From NCBI GenBank assembly GCA_900660155.1, contig CABFPE010000039.1, positions 26,599 through 90,598 on the forward strand: a stretch of DNA of 64,000 nucleotides, in the 5' to 3' direction. The number at the start of each line of letters is the position of its first letter. The first letter of the stretch is position 1. Source of the stretch: Hofstenia miamia. Its lineage: Eukaryota; Xenacoelomorpha; Acoela; Hofsteniidae. The notes under the pieces were generated by a model, which was not told the origin of the DNA, ran no database searches, and worked only from the letters and a program-made list of their open reading frames with translations. Positions 27,201-42,200 of this stretch are shown in pieces. The position numbers and the translations under genes are program-made.

Positions 27201-30200
27201 CTATGCAACTTCTCCTTCGGTGTTTGAAAAGAGGTGTAATTGGTGAAAAACTGCAGTAGATTTTAATTATTGACATTATTTTTTAAAGTTGTTTTGTTTC
27301 CGAATATTCATGTTGTAAATTTCCATATTTCAATCGAGAGCTTATGTCAATCGTTACTTTTTCATAATATTGTTTGATTTACCATCTTTGTTTGTTTGTC
27401 GGTAGTAATTATTACACATTTGGGGGACTAATTAGGATCCTGTGATTCTGAAATTTTGCTATCAACAAGTTTATTTTTAAATTAGAAACATGAATTTTTT
27501 ATTATATGCCATTATGGTTTATATCTGTTTTTTGATGAAAATGATGGAAGAATGGAGTTTATTCAATCTGAAACGGTGTTTGACGCTTGAATTGGTTAAG
27601 TACTACAACTGTTGCTAAAAGTGATTTTGTCGAACCTAACCTCGATTTCTTCGGTTTCTTTCTTTCCCCTGTACAACATAAACTTATCATATCTTTCTCC
27701 ACAACTTTGTCGGTCCTATCCATTACTGATCTTTTGTCTAACATGTTAGATGATAGTTCTGTAGTTCTACAAGAATGTGCCACATTTGGTAATTAAGAAT
27801 TTTGTAAAAACGGCCCAAGGCATTAGTGTTCTTCAATTGTTTTTGGTATGCACTCTTGGTACTTTCTCAGTTACAAATTTTTTCTTCAGTTGAATGTAGC
27901 ACTTTCTGAATTTATATGTATAACTTTCTCTTTAGTTACTCTACAACATTTATACAAACTAAAGACTAGTCGGTTTTTTGAGAAGTCGCACGACAATAAG
28001 GCTTTACTGGAAGAAGAACCTTTCGCTATTCAGCACATTGACATTGATCCCATTTCACGCCAATTGGTTATCGCTGGAAACTCCTCGCAGATAATTGATT
28101 TCAAGTTCTCCAAACAGGAAACTGAAGCATCTATCGCGGTATAATCTTGTTATATTTTTAAAGGAATATGAATTTCAGGATTTTTTGTAGTAAATACCTT
28201 GCGACTTAAATCCAATCGTAACAGAATTTATCGACTTTGTTCGATATCTTTTAGAGGCGTGACGTGAAATTTAAATTGTAAGCTGTTTGCTTTTGGTAGG
28301 TTAAAATATTATTAAAGATAGAGAATTGTAGAGAATGTTCAATCCTAAACTTTCAAATTTAATAAAATTGTTTTTTAACTACAATTTTACCACGGCCTTT
28401 TTTATAACCACCAGATTTGTGTGGTATCTTTAAGAGAATTACTTTTTTAAAAGAGCATGTTGGCATGGTAATATTTAGTGTTGTTCATGTTTGCTTTCCG
28501 GATTAATGTACACGTAGAACTGAACACTGCGGTAATTGCTAATTATATTTTGTCACAATAATTTTTTTGCATCTTGTCTGTTTTTACAGCCATCGCCGAA
28601 TTCAAAAGCGAACCCCAGGAAATTTATATCCACCATTTTTGTAAAAATCGGGCCAGTTGAAGAGTTTTTATCAATCAATTCTACTGTAATTCAAAGTTTC
28701 ACGAAGAAAATATTAAATATTACTTTTTTGTTTGGTCACGGTCACTTAACACAATTATAAATTATATAAATATATTCTTTTAATTTATTATGCTATTTTA
28801 TCTTAGTTAAATTATAATATATTTTACTTTATTATATTATTGTTTTAATATCATATTTTGTAAGATATATGATTGCCCAACTCGCACGAAAACACAGTAA
28901 AATTACCCAATAGTGCGCTTGTGTGCTCCCATTGAAATATTTAGCTAAAGATGCTGTTGCTACTTTATGTAGTTTTTTAACTCATTGTCCACAATTTTCT
29001 TCATACTTTTTAAAACTGTTTTTTTGCAATGGAGATCTATGGTTGTCATCACACATGTGTATCAATTTGGAGGAATTGAGTTTTTTTATAAATAGAAGTT
29101 GTCTCTTCCAATGCTACATTTTTGAATTAATTTCTAATTTCCACTTATTAAAATTTATTCACTTTGTGGCAATTGCCGTCTTTACAATTTTAATAAAAAA
29201 GCTGGAACATTAAATGCAGCCGCCGTTATTGTTCTATTGTTATTACCTTGAAAATGTTTGCAAATGTATGTATTGTCTGCAGAAATGATTAAAAGTATTT
29301 ATTAAGTACTTATTATTAATTTTTTATGTCTCAAAATTAAAGCAGCTACAACTATTATTTTTTACATATTTTTTTGAAAAAAATTCATTTCCCTCTGTTC
29401 GTTTTTGATAAGCGCTGGTTTAGAAATTCATTTTCTAAGCACAGCATGTTTGTAATTAAGCCCAGTTCTTTGTGTTGCTGTAACAGTATTAAAGCTTTTT
29501 AATTTGGGCGAAAGTAGAACAGAGCATTTTTGAAACTCCCACTGTTAGCATGTGTAATTTTCTTGTGATGCGGCTGGTGATAGCTTATTTGATTCAGTTT
29601 TCAAATTCTAGTCACCATACAAAGCTCTTGTCTCCCCGTTTTTTTTTCAAATGCGTTATTTTTTAGACTCACTTAAAGTAGATTAATGCAATAAAGAATA
29701 AAGTAGCGTTTTTCACTTTTATATTAATAAGGAATCACTCACATTTCAAACAAAAACAAAATTTAATCATTGTCGGAATCCAATTTCACGTAGATTTTCA
29801 GAGAGAACTCTCGAATTACATCATTTATTATTTCGCTGCTGTTTCATGCCCTATGAAGAACTAGTTATCAACGTTTTTAGCTTATAAATTTGCCCGTCGA
29901 TTTGTGTGAAAATTTCTGTTTGGAGAATGCTCTTTCAACGAAGCTTCTGTAATAATCTCTTTTAAAAGAGTATAAAATCTATCAATAATGAAAATTTCTC
30001 GCGGTTATAGGTATGTTTGATATTAAGTTTCGAGACAAAAGTTCTTTCAATTTCTTGCAGATCAATGATGTGGTTTTGAGGTGTCAAGCTCTTTCCCATT
30101 CACCATAACAACAACATTATTATCAGTAACATGAAAAGTTGTTTTTAAGCAAAAAGTTCGTTTTGCAATAGAGATTTGAGCAAGTGCTTTATTACGTAAA

Positions 30201-33200
30201 TTGAAAGACTTGTTAAAACATCTGTTGTCTGGTCATTTAAAGCGGTGTTTCCAATCCTATCTTGACTTTCGCAAAAGACATAACTGCCGTTTCAATGTCT
30301 TCGCCATTTGTATTTTATCATTTCCAATAACTTCCAACAAGATTTGCCTAGCTTGGCGAATAGCTGCCTTCTCATTAGATCAAAATTTCCTTTCAAAGTA
30401 GTCTCGCAGGCTTCCCTGTCTAATTACCCTGTCAGTTATGCTCAATACAAATTTAGTAATTTCAGAGTGTTTGAAAACGTTGCAAATTGTGATTAAATTT
30501 ATGAGGTGTGGTAATAGAGAAATTGTTGTGATTTTAAAGCAGCTTGCAGCTAGAATTCGAGCTCCGCATTTAACCACTTTAGTGGTAACCGCCGTTAACT
30601 CCTCATATGAACCATTTGTTGTAGTAAATGTAAACCAAGCATTGAACTTTTCAAAGATTAAATCCGTCCAGTCCACACTGTAACAGTGTAAGACGCTTTC
30701 CTGTAAACCTGGATTTCATCTTTCTTCAGCTTTCTGTTGTTAACTCGCCAACACCTATTTGACAATGTTGTTTGGCGCCTATTAAAAGAATTTGTCTTCT
30801 ACAGAGTAAAAGGAAGAATATTTGAGCTATAACAAGCTGCAACTGCTTCTTGATCATTAGGTAGCAAGGGTACTGCAAACTTGTGATCACATTTGCGTAG
30901 TACGAATTTAGGTCTTGTCCTTATCAGCTAAAATGGAAGTTCACCTCTTAAATTCCAAAATGGTTAATGTACAAGCATTTTTTTTCTAAAACATTTTTCT
31001 TGACCGATGTGTTCACACGTGAAAATCAAAATAAGTATTTTTTGTGAAAAGGTTTCTATATATATGAAGGGATTAAATATTGGTTTTAGCTTAGTTTACT
31101 TACCAATAATAACAACATACAACATTAAAATCACAGCAATACTGAAGACTATTCCTTCTTAAGCTGTTCTGCAGTTTTTTGGTCTATTTGAGTTCTTAAG
31201 AGCTGTTCTTATATAAAAATTGATGGAACTAGAGAATTTTGCATTTTTGTAGGATTAGTCCTGTTACCAGCTGCTCACTTGGTGTGAGATTGCAATCAAA
31301 TTTGAAATTGTCAAAGTTCATTTATATAGTTTATTCAGCATTTCTATTCATCAGCATCAATCATTCGCAAATGGACTCAATGCTGGGTGATTGGTTGACT
31401 GCTAATAATTCGCTGAATCTTAATTAGACAAGGTGTCCTTTTGCTGATGCAATGAACAAATAACTGCCCACTCGCACTCTACACATCCAACTTCCCAACC
31501 GGAGACAGTAAAAATAATATTCCCTCTTAATTATTCAACTCTCTCTTATTTATTAAATGAACAACCTCTCAAACTCTAATTAATACCTGTCAATTACTAT
31601 TGAAAATTTAAAGTTATCACGCGACTTTTGTTTCTTTTTATTTTGAGAGAGGGCACATTTGGCCATCTTTTCATTTCTAATTAAAAGTGAGAAATTGTTG
31701 CAAGAAAGTTAACATGAGTGTCCATTTTTTAGCTTCTATTTCAAAAAACAATTAATGTCATTATTTAAATTGCAGTCTTTTTTTCTCTTGCCTTATTCAT
31801 ACTTTATTAATATTTTTTTGTGTAAATTTTGATTTCGATTATTGTACTTTGTATATAATTTATTTATAATTATGTTGGTTTTTCTATATGAATCCAAACT
31901 TGATGTAAAATAAGAATTGGTGTTGTAGTGAAGAGAAAAGCTAAAAATATTTTTCAGAATTTTAAAAATATATTTCAAGTGTAACTATAAATTATATATT
32001 AATTCAATTTCACTAATTACTGTTGACATTTGTTGAGTTCACGCAACCTGTGTGTTTATGGGATGGGTGGATAAGTTTGAAGTGGCGCTTTAGTGCTAGG
32101 ACCATGGTCACTGCTTAACACTTTGCCCCCAGTAGCCACTACCAACTGCCGGAGACGATTAACGGTTGATCATGACAAGTTTAGCGATATTTTACAGCCA
32201 ATGCATTTGCATACCTTTAGATAAAACTAGCATCATCTAGTACGCGTATAATAAGGAATCCGGTTGTAACGTCCTGAATTTGCATATAGACCTGTTGTTG
32301 TTTTGAGAAGAGATTTTAGTCATTATTTTGAAATGTAATTGAATATATTCGTTGACGTTATCGGCCAAATAAATACGGAGAAATATTTACGGCTAAGACG
32401 AATTTTTATAAACACGCCGGTTTATGGCCAAAGATAATCGTTTGACCGCAAAACACTACCTTGGAGCACACACGGTATCTTTTTCGTACTGCTACCACTC
32501 ACTAAGTTATTCTGATTGAATTAAAACATAAATTTGTGCAAATGTTAAAATTGTCACACGATATTTAGTTTCTGTTATATTTTGCTTTTAGTGAATTTTA
32601 ATGAATAAATCATGATGCGCCTCTGAACAGGTATGTCCTACAAAAAATGTCTAATAAAAAAATAATTTCACATTTAAGCTCACAAGAAATAAACTTTACC
32701 TTGGTACAAACGTTCAACAGCATATGTTTATTTTTGTTTTTAAGTTTAAGTTCTTATTTATATTCCCTTTTTTGAATGGAGTTTCCATCTTATATTTGGG
32801 TTTTCAGCTCCACATTAAAGAATTATTAAAACGCGTTTTTTAACTATTTATATAAAATTTATCAGAATAAATTCCGTTTTCGCAAAACTCATTGTTTCTA
32901 TTTATTTCTAGACATCGTATTTCAAAATCTATCAGCATTTGCAAAAAAGCAACGTAATATCAGCTGGCAATGCACTTGCACCTTTTTTCTACAATGTTTT
33001 CCAAACTCTTTGTGTGATGCACAAGTATAAACAAAATTCGAAATCGTTTCATTTTTAAGCAATTTAAAACAAGTGATTCATTAACAATAAGTGTGTGTCT
33101 CACTTACAAAATGATTGTAGACTCCAAATCCTCAACTAACAGTCAATGTCTGAAATCTTTTACAAATGAATAATTTAATTTAATTTACTATACATTGTTG

Positions 33201-36200
33201 ATAGTAACCTGGATGTGATTTATGTTTTGCTTTGTTAAAGATTATCAGGGTTTAAAACAACTTTTTTTGCAATGTTTTTTTTTCAAATTTATTTAGAACT
33301 TTATGGAAAGTTTGGAAAATAATTCTTTGGTTTCGTCCATTCGTACTTTCATAACCGATTTTCTACCACAAAAACCGTAAAACTTGTGTTTTGTTTACGC
33401 CTATGCAACTAAAAATGAATTTTGATAAGTTTATCATAATTCAATGTTTGCTACTAGATGTATTTTCAGTAACATTTTACTACCTTGAGTTGGGCCGTTC
33501 TAAGAGCAAAAAAGCATTGTTGTAAACTTTTAAAACGTTTTTATGTAAAAAAAATACAGTTTTGCCAACCCTGGACATTATTGAATTCTCTGTGAATTTC
33601 GATTGAAAAAACACGATGAGACTTTTTTGCCCAAGCTGTTCTTGAATGGTGCATTCCGAACCTCTTTTGTCATTATTTGTATTTCAAATAAATGTTAATT
33701 GCATTCTCATTTTTATAAAAAACTAAACAGCAGTAGTGTTATTTTTTAATTTTAAGCTTCCATTCTAAGGATATTACACCTGTCTGCAACTTTTCTGCAG
33801 TGAATTTCCCCATAGCGAGTTTTCGCGTAATCGTTTAAAATAATAATCGATTTAATATTTTTCTCCTACTGTCATTTATTTCATCTAAGCTTCTCTCTTT
33901 AATTATCTATTCAATGAATCCCATTACTTGTAAATTGAGAACATATTTTATCATTATTCGCGCAAACATCTATTACGTTTGTATTTTTAAGACCTTACTT
34001 TAAAGATTGCGGTCTAAACATTGAAGAAATTTCTTAGGTAGAGTTACCTACCGAACACTTCCCTTGATTCTTACTGAATGGTTTTGCGAGGTGAAGGGGT
34101 TTTGCTTTCTTACTTTTACTTTTCAAATTTCAAGCATATGCTATTTAAAATCTTTAGTTGAAGCTTTTTTTGAATTTGATTTATGCAAAAATGTCATTTT
34201 CTGAAAGGAAAGTGCCATAAATATAGAACACGCTTGCGAAAGAATGTTCTGCGTAAAGTCGTTAGCCCACATTGCTTCCGGTAATTACCCTGCAATTGTT
34301 TAGTGAATTTTATAAATTGGATACATCTGGAATCAATTGTTTTTCGAAAATCTCCCATTTTTAAAAAAATTTCTTTGTGTAAATTGAGATCTATCCCATG
34401 TTCCATTAATTTAAATGACAAATTCTTGGGAAATTATCATAATGTTCTCCCGGTTTGGGATTAGTTGGTCTACATAAAAGGTAATCGATGCTGTTGGGCG
34501 ATGCATTGAACCCTATTTGACGCAGTAATGTATTCAAATGTTTAGTAAAATGAAGAATGTTGACATCTTTATTGATCAATTAATCCTAATAACTTAGAGT
34601 TGTCACTAGTAGTGTAATTGTTGTACATATACATTTAGAAAGTCAAGTAATGTGTGCAAAATGTTTTGTTGGAATTAAATGCTTTTTGAATATGTTTCAT
34701 ATTTTTAGAGTGTTGAGATTTCCCATCGATTCGAATCTGATGGTTACGACGCTAATAATTCTCCAATTCACAACACTGGTTCAGACATTGGTGAAAGCGA
34801 GTCACATCACTCTTCACCCCATTCCTTAAAAGTTCGTAGTAGTGATAACGCACTGAAAATCCATCCCGGCTTCCAACCTTCCTGTATCTATATTTTCATA
34901 AATACTTGTGAGGACCAACCACCACCAGCGATTTCTTGCTTAGTAGCCAGTTCTACACTTGATTTGTGAGTTTTTTTGTATTCCTAAATTTAATACATCC
35001 ACGTAATCCGTTTCAATATGACACTGTCAATTTTGGAATGAGCTAAACCTGAAAAAAAGCTATTCATGTAATGCATCTAAACCAGTGCAACATTATTATA
35101 AATCTCTATTTTTGAAGTTTTTATATTGTTTGAACATAGTGCGAAGGTAGGAATTGTTGAAAATACAGATTTGTCGGGTAGTAAGTCAAATCCCCCTTTA
35201 CCACGATTAGCGAGGGGAATATACAAGCAGCCTTACACCTGCTCTACTTTCACACTTGTAAATACTTAAACAGCTATTGACAAAATGTACACTGACTAGG
35301 CACATCAATCTAGCCCTGCTTGCCCTCAATATTTAGGCCATCTCCTCAATGTGTTGGAAACACTCTATTTCCTTGCTGCTAGCAGATGCATGATTCTCCT
35401 AAAAATTTATAACAACGCATAACAAATGTTGTCAATCGTTATTTTATGCTGTATAAATTATAAAATTTTCGTTCAAACTTGTTAAATCTTTTGAATTTTC
35501 AATGGTGTGTGCACGTTTACCCAATTATATTGGATGTTTTGTAGTAAAAACTTTACCATCGAATATTTTGATAACTCATATTGTTAAGCTGTTGGGAATT
35601 AATTGAATTTTAATATTAAAGAAAATTTGGTATTTATCGTTACTGCTCAGGGTTTCTGAGAGTTGTATATTTTCATAATAAGGCTCTTCTGATGTTTTAT
35701 GCGTTGTAGGGAAATAGTAGCTAAAAATTTTTATTTATTAAACGAGTGTGCAGTTATTGTTCATTTGTGATGCTAATTTTAGAATCGGTGTTGGGCACGT
35801 ATACGGCATTGCAATTTTAGACCGCGGTAGCAAGCAATGCATTCTCCATCTTTTAACTGCTGATCTTTATTCGGCGTGTGAACCGTTCTCACGCACCTTG
35901 CGTTCTCCTCTCAAGAAGCTGAGTAAGAATCAAGACTCATTTACCTCAGAATCTGTATGCTCCGACGATCTTCCTCGCTCCCCCAACGACGATGTAAGCA
36001 TTCATTTTAGATACTTCCTCATTTGTAAATTCTTCTGATATAGCAAATAGATATGTAATATTTCAAATTTTGCATATGATACGAAGTCTATCATCAATTT
36101 TAGAAGGTGCGTTGAATTTAAGCCATACCACTCAAATTCTTAGGCATATTGACCTAAAATAAGGCCGGACGCCCACATGTGTAAATTTTTGCGTAGAATT

Positions 36201-39200
36201 CTTCAGATGGTTTGTTGTACATAACTATTTTCAAAAAAATTTGTATTTGTCTCAGACATTCTGCATAAAATTAGTCACTTATGCTTCTGGGGCTTATTTT
36301 AGGCAAATACTTGAAATCCTTCTAATAGTATTCAAATATAATTTAATTTCTAATAGACATGTATAAAATTTTAACAGAATTATGGTATAACTTTTATTGA
36401 AGCTAAATTTATTTTTTGAAAATAATTTTTGTACAGCTGTTTTGTTTGTATAAAAAGCTTTCATGAGATTTTTATGAAATATTAAAATAGAAATTTCATA
36501 ATGCGTCTGAAAATTCAATTAATTTCATTAGTACTCAATGGTTGCATAAATATTAAATTATTTCCTTCAAGTGCTTTTCAATTAATTATTAATTTTATTA
36601 AAATATCATCTTTCTACTGCAGTCTATTATGTCACTACTAAATATTATTTTGTCGAGTTTTATGATTTTTCACACCAGACCCATAAGTGTTCATAAGCCA
36701 GGTGTCAATAATTCAGATAATGCATTTACACCATGATTATTTGGTTTTTACCAATAAAACTTACCGATTGTCGTTTCCACGGTAATACGATATATATGTG
36801 AAAGTGTGTTGATTTAGCGGATTTTTTAATACTGTTTGTAATTTTAACTAAATCGCACTGTAGTGGCTTTTTTCTCTCCCCAACACATGCATTCCAAAAT
36901 CTCTATTATCATCTGATTTTAGGTGTTACTGCGGCACAGCGCTATGCTTTTTATAGTTATGGGGTTCTTACTGTCCAATTTAGACGTTACCTGAAAATCT
37001 GTAAACAAGGTTTAATCTCTACAAATCGTATATTTCATAACAATACCTTAGAACTATTTCATTTACAAAGGTAAATGTTAGAATTGATTGAAAAGTGGGT
37101 TTTTCCTATTTGCCATATGAACGGATGTTTTTTTTAAATCGATTTCATATCATCGTTATGCTGATGATAAGACATAAGAGTGTGTGATTTCAAAAAAGTT
37201 AATGGATTGCTTCTAACCACCACTCACTATCGATTGTCCTGGAATGGGCGTCATTGCTCATGTTGATACCACGCTATTGTCAAAACACATCCGCCATTTC
37301 TTCTAAGATAATATTTGTTAATGCATCATATATTTAAAAGAAAATAATTTTACCGGTTTTGGTAATGTGATTATTTAATGCAATTTTGATTACATCCACC
37401 ATGAAAAGAATGCATTTGTCGTTCATAATATTTTCTAATTTTTCTAGAAATAGTTTTAATGTCTTTTTGAAATGCTAAAATTTAGGAAACCACGGAAAAT
37501 TCCTAAATGGTAGGAAGTTCCATTTTGGGTTTTTTGTTTGTATGTTATAAATGTTATAGATTTATGTAAATATAATAAAATTTCAAGAGCTGAAACCATC
37601 ATTTTATTCAATTTATCATTTCTATAATTTGTCGAAGCTCGAATTTTTGTGCTCCCTTGATAAGGGCTAGAAGTTAGATTTATACATAGCCTTGCATATA
37701 AATTACTATATAATTTATCATTCTTACAAATTCCAGCGACTTCATTTATTAAAAATAGCTTTTTACCGTATATCGTAGCGAAACCGGTTTTTTACCAATA
37801 CCGTTACTGAACGGATCTCTTCAAAAAAATCCCCGGTAAAACTTTCTTTTCCAAATACGATACTGCTGACAAATTCATGTAGGTGAAATGTTTCTCCACA
37901 CATAATTTTGTATTCCTACGCTACGCACTAACGGTGCAGCTGCTGCCGTGGTGTGATATATTTGGGTGTGTTACGTATGTTTTTATGAAATTCGACTTTC
38001 AATAAATGCTGATAAGCCAAACGTCGTTTTTGATACCGTACTGAAACCGCGGTATTTTTCCATAAACCGAATCGTACTGTAATATAGCTTATCTTGAATA
38101 TGTTTTACAGGTTTTACATATTTACTTCTCCGTCGTGCTCCATTTTAACAATTGAACTGTTTGATTGTCCGAGGTCATGGAATTGACTTTTCGGTATGAA
38201 AGCTTTTGTTTTACTTTGCAATAGAACTAATTTTTGTACAAGTAATTATTCCTCCCAATATACAATGAGATAAATGTCAAATTTGCTTTTAGCTGTAGTT
38301 TGCTTTCGACTGACCGTTTAAATAAGATTTTAACAATTTGCTTGGTTATTTTTTAAATGCGTACTGCATTAAAAATTATTTAATTATATATTTTTGTTTA
38401 ATCAGTTAATGTTTCGGAATCAGAATATCATTTATTTATAACGTAAAGTTTATGATTTCTTTAATTCGAAATAGAACGGAGTACACTGGCATACATCATA
38501 CTTTACGCGAAGTGATCCGTCGGGGTTGAGGCTCTTATCCCGTAGTCGCTCTTCAGCAAGTCAGAAATCTGCCTATAGCTCGCATACGGGTAGGACGCAT
38601 GTCCTTACATACAGTCCAAAGCATGACTCTTGTATTCGGAATTTCTTATAGTTTATTCTTGTAGTCATTCAATTGTCACGTGTGACTTTCTTGCACCTTT
38701 TAATGAACAACGAGCACCTTTTCTGCTTCGAAGGTATTGTAAGAGTGTGTAAATGGAATGTTCTCTATTTTATCGTCTTCTAATTGTTAAAGAAACAGTA
38801 TGATTATAACGTTAGTAGTACTTTCAATTGATGTGGTCTCAAAGACTTTCTATCATATATTATAAAAATCTTAATTTCTTTCAAACACATACTGATATTA
38901 CAGTCATACTGTAAATTTATTCTTTCAATCATTGATGAAAATTGCGTATAATACGTGGTTTTTCTAGAGACTATTTAAACCTAGCATGTTATTTATTGTT
39001 GAACCCTGTTTCGTTCATGAATTATGACATTTTAGCTGATATTGCCAGGATAGACTCATGATTCCTGGTGTCTCTTACAACTTCGTTTTCAACCAACTAC
39101 TGTCTTGTTAAAATCAATAAGTTTATAAGTTTATAATTTTTTTGAACTCCGTTTGATAATGGAAGTATAATTTATAATGAACANGATATTGCCAGGATAG

Positions 39201-42200
39201 ACTCATGATTCCTGGTGTCTCTTACAACTTCGTTTTCAACCAACTACTGTCTTGTTAAAATCAATAAGTTTATAAGTTCATAATTTTTTTGAACTCCGGT
39301 TGATAATGGAAGTATAATTTATAATGAACATGGGTCCTGTTTTGGTAAGAAATTCGAACATGTGCGTAGTGTATAGTGAATTTTAACATTGAAGTAGTGA
39401 TATGAAATGATAGGACTTTTTATAAAAAATGACATTAAGTGATATCGTTTGAATTTATTTATAAAAGAATACAAATGGTACCCACAAATTCCATCTTCAT
39501 CAGACATTTGTGGGTTGAATTCTCATGAGAAATCATGGGATACGCGCTTTAACCAGTTTTGGCTAAAAAATTGAATTTAGTGAAAGAATTTGGTTTCAGT
39601 ATAATAGAATTGATTATAAACAAGGCACAATATTATTGTTGCTCCCAAACGCGTTAGGTATCATTTACGTGATAAATGATTCGTATTCCCGATTCTATAA
39701 GGTGTTATCACTTTCTTCATGTACACAGAATATTCACCCATTTTTATTTCCTGAGTGAATTTGTTAAAATTTGCATTATAAGAAGTGGCTTTTCCATTCA
39801 TTTGAATAGGAGACAAGTGAAGAAATTGCCTGTCATGTACTGTCCTGTTTCTATAAGTTTCTTGTACTGATTAGTCTGATTTCATACTTAGCATGATACA
39901 GAAAATATGTAGTATAAAATGTATTATAAAAATGTGAGCACTGCAAATAAAACTGATTAGAAGAGCTAATTCTTCAATCAGTCCTGTAGATCGATCGTAT
40001 CATCACTGAGAAAGCACTGCTGTTTGTTGACAACTTATACTGATTGAAACATTTTCAGGTCATCTTTTCACCACAATTGCGGATCTTGTTCAATTTTCTC
40101 CTTAATTGTGCTGCATCACTCGATTTTTTGTTTTCTAGAAGCAATTTGTTTCTTCAGAATCGGCCTCCCAAACATTTTTTCTTCTGCATTTTGGCTCATT
40201 GTCAACAACCTGAAGGTAGACTTCAATATCAAACTAAGCTGCATCTCTACTTTCGTATTTAATTGCAGATATATTTTTAAATGAAGCATCAAGTGCAGTA
40301 ACCAATTTTACAAGTATTAGGCCTTCTTTGCTGCTTAAAAGAATTTTTCGATGAAAGCGGCTAACCATTCGTGCCAGGTTCTGAAATGCAGGAGGGATAT
40401 TCTTTTCTAGAGCGTAAGAAAAACGTTAGCTGTGTTTTTATATAAAAAATTTGGGAATTTTATTTTTTTCTTGTATCCAATGTGCTATGAAGAAGCCTTG
40501 CAGGGATGTAGAATAGTATAGTTCAACCTCTCCATAGTTAAGTTCAAGGGACCGAACAAATAATGTAACTATGGGGACGTGCTAAATTTAAAGAGTTTGC
40601 TATAGCATTGGGATGTCAACATCAGGGACGTTGAGAGAGCGATAAGTGCTCCAAAAGGACTTGGGCCCCGTACATAAAAATATTAGAGCAATAAATAACA
40701 TGTAGAAAAGGTCACTGTTTCATTCTATAACTAAAGATAATTTTAAAGAAAGTACAAACAATTTATTCAGGACAATTACATGTGTCTATATATAAAATGA
40801 GGTGCGATTTTATAAATTGTGTCACGGGACAAATAAATTAATTTGACAACGAAGAGAGGTTAACTTTAGAGAAGTTGTTTTAGTGATTTGGATATAATTT
40901 TAGGAGGACCGTAAACTTTAGTTGACTACATGTATGAAGAGAGATTAACTTTAGAGAAATTAATGTAGAGAGTTCCATTGTAATAATTTAAATTGACTAT
41001 TTTTGGAACTCAATGGAAAAATTCTTGCTGGGAATTGCCGCTCTATGTGTGATTGATATTTGAGGACGCTTTCCAAAATTCCTTAATTCTCCATCTTTAT
41101 GTTACTTATATGAATTTTCTGGAAAATTTTCTCGCCTTTGCAAGCAGTTTTGATGTTATGGAAGAATTTTTCATACAGTCTATAATAGCATTGTGCATAG
41201 AATGTGGAGTGCACTAGATTTGGGAAGCCACATGACGCAATCAGATCATATTCATCATCACCCATTAGAGCAGTTGCTCGTCTCATGCTTGCTGCAGATT
41301 GGTCACGACACCGCCTATTTTGTCAATTAGATTTCACTTTCAAATAACATTAGCTTAGTTTGAGTTAATGTTTTTAAATCTATGTAGTTTTGTCCCCCAT
41401 TCTACCATTTTTTATGCAGTGGGCGAATGTCAATTCAGCATAATTTGAGCCATCGAGTTTGCCTGAATCACTGCTCTTTTGGTTTCACAGAGTAATTCTT
41501 GTTGTTTTTTATTGTTCTTTGCAATGACATTGGCACTTTTTCTGTTGCACAAATTTCAAAGCAGTTTCTTAAATTTGAATCATGAACCACAGATAGTGAA
41601 CGACTTCTGCAGATTGATTGTCTGTGAAATTGATCAGTGATTCGTCTCAACCTAATCTCTGAGTTGTTTTACATAACCAAGTCATGATTTTTGTATAGTG
41701 ATACTTCAGACTTCCAATGCCAGGGCAGTGGGAATGCTTATAAACCTTATCACACTTGTAGCATTGAACATTTTACTCGTCATTTCCTAAATAATAGAAT
41801 TTTCCAGAATATTTTTTATCAGATTGATTACTGACTAGCCACTAATTGAAATTTCAGATGAGCTAATTATCCAAATAGACGAGAAACTGTCGAACAAGTT
41901 AATTCACTACGGAAATTTCACTGTAATAGTTTGTATTAAGCTTTACGTAGAAAACAACAATATAAGAGCAGACGACATTTTATTGCATTATTATTTACAT
42001 ACAATCTTACAGCGATATTTGCAACATTATATTAATTATTTCAATTAATAACAAACATTGAAATAAGTGCATAGTGTAATGCCCCATAATATATTATCAT
42101 AACAGGGTCACCTAACATTACTTTCAATGTACATCAGTACGGGGCAGTTTCTCCAACTAGGTAATTACTTGTAAGAGCCTGCTTTTAGGCTGATCATCCT

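Larger units (their letters stand above)
28139..34708. other. 6.6-kb tomosyn intron with repeat relics
   Basis: It contains the cassette candidate at 28590 and a relic of coding DNA on the minus strand at 29880-30960. The rest is AT-rich and featureless to me. Near 32340-32460 the motifs CGGCCAAA, ACGGCTAAG, TATGGCCAAAG and GACCGCAAAACACTA recall the right end of the hAT element at 55164-55542, but no left end or target duplication is clear. Confidence 0.45.

Noticed and set aside
38470-38640. tRNA or SINE promoter in the GC-rich island
   Set aside because: No matching A-box/B-box spacing or cloverleaf could be drawn.
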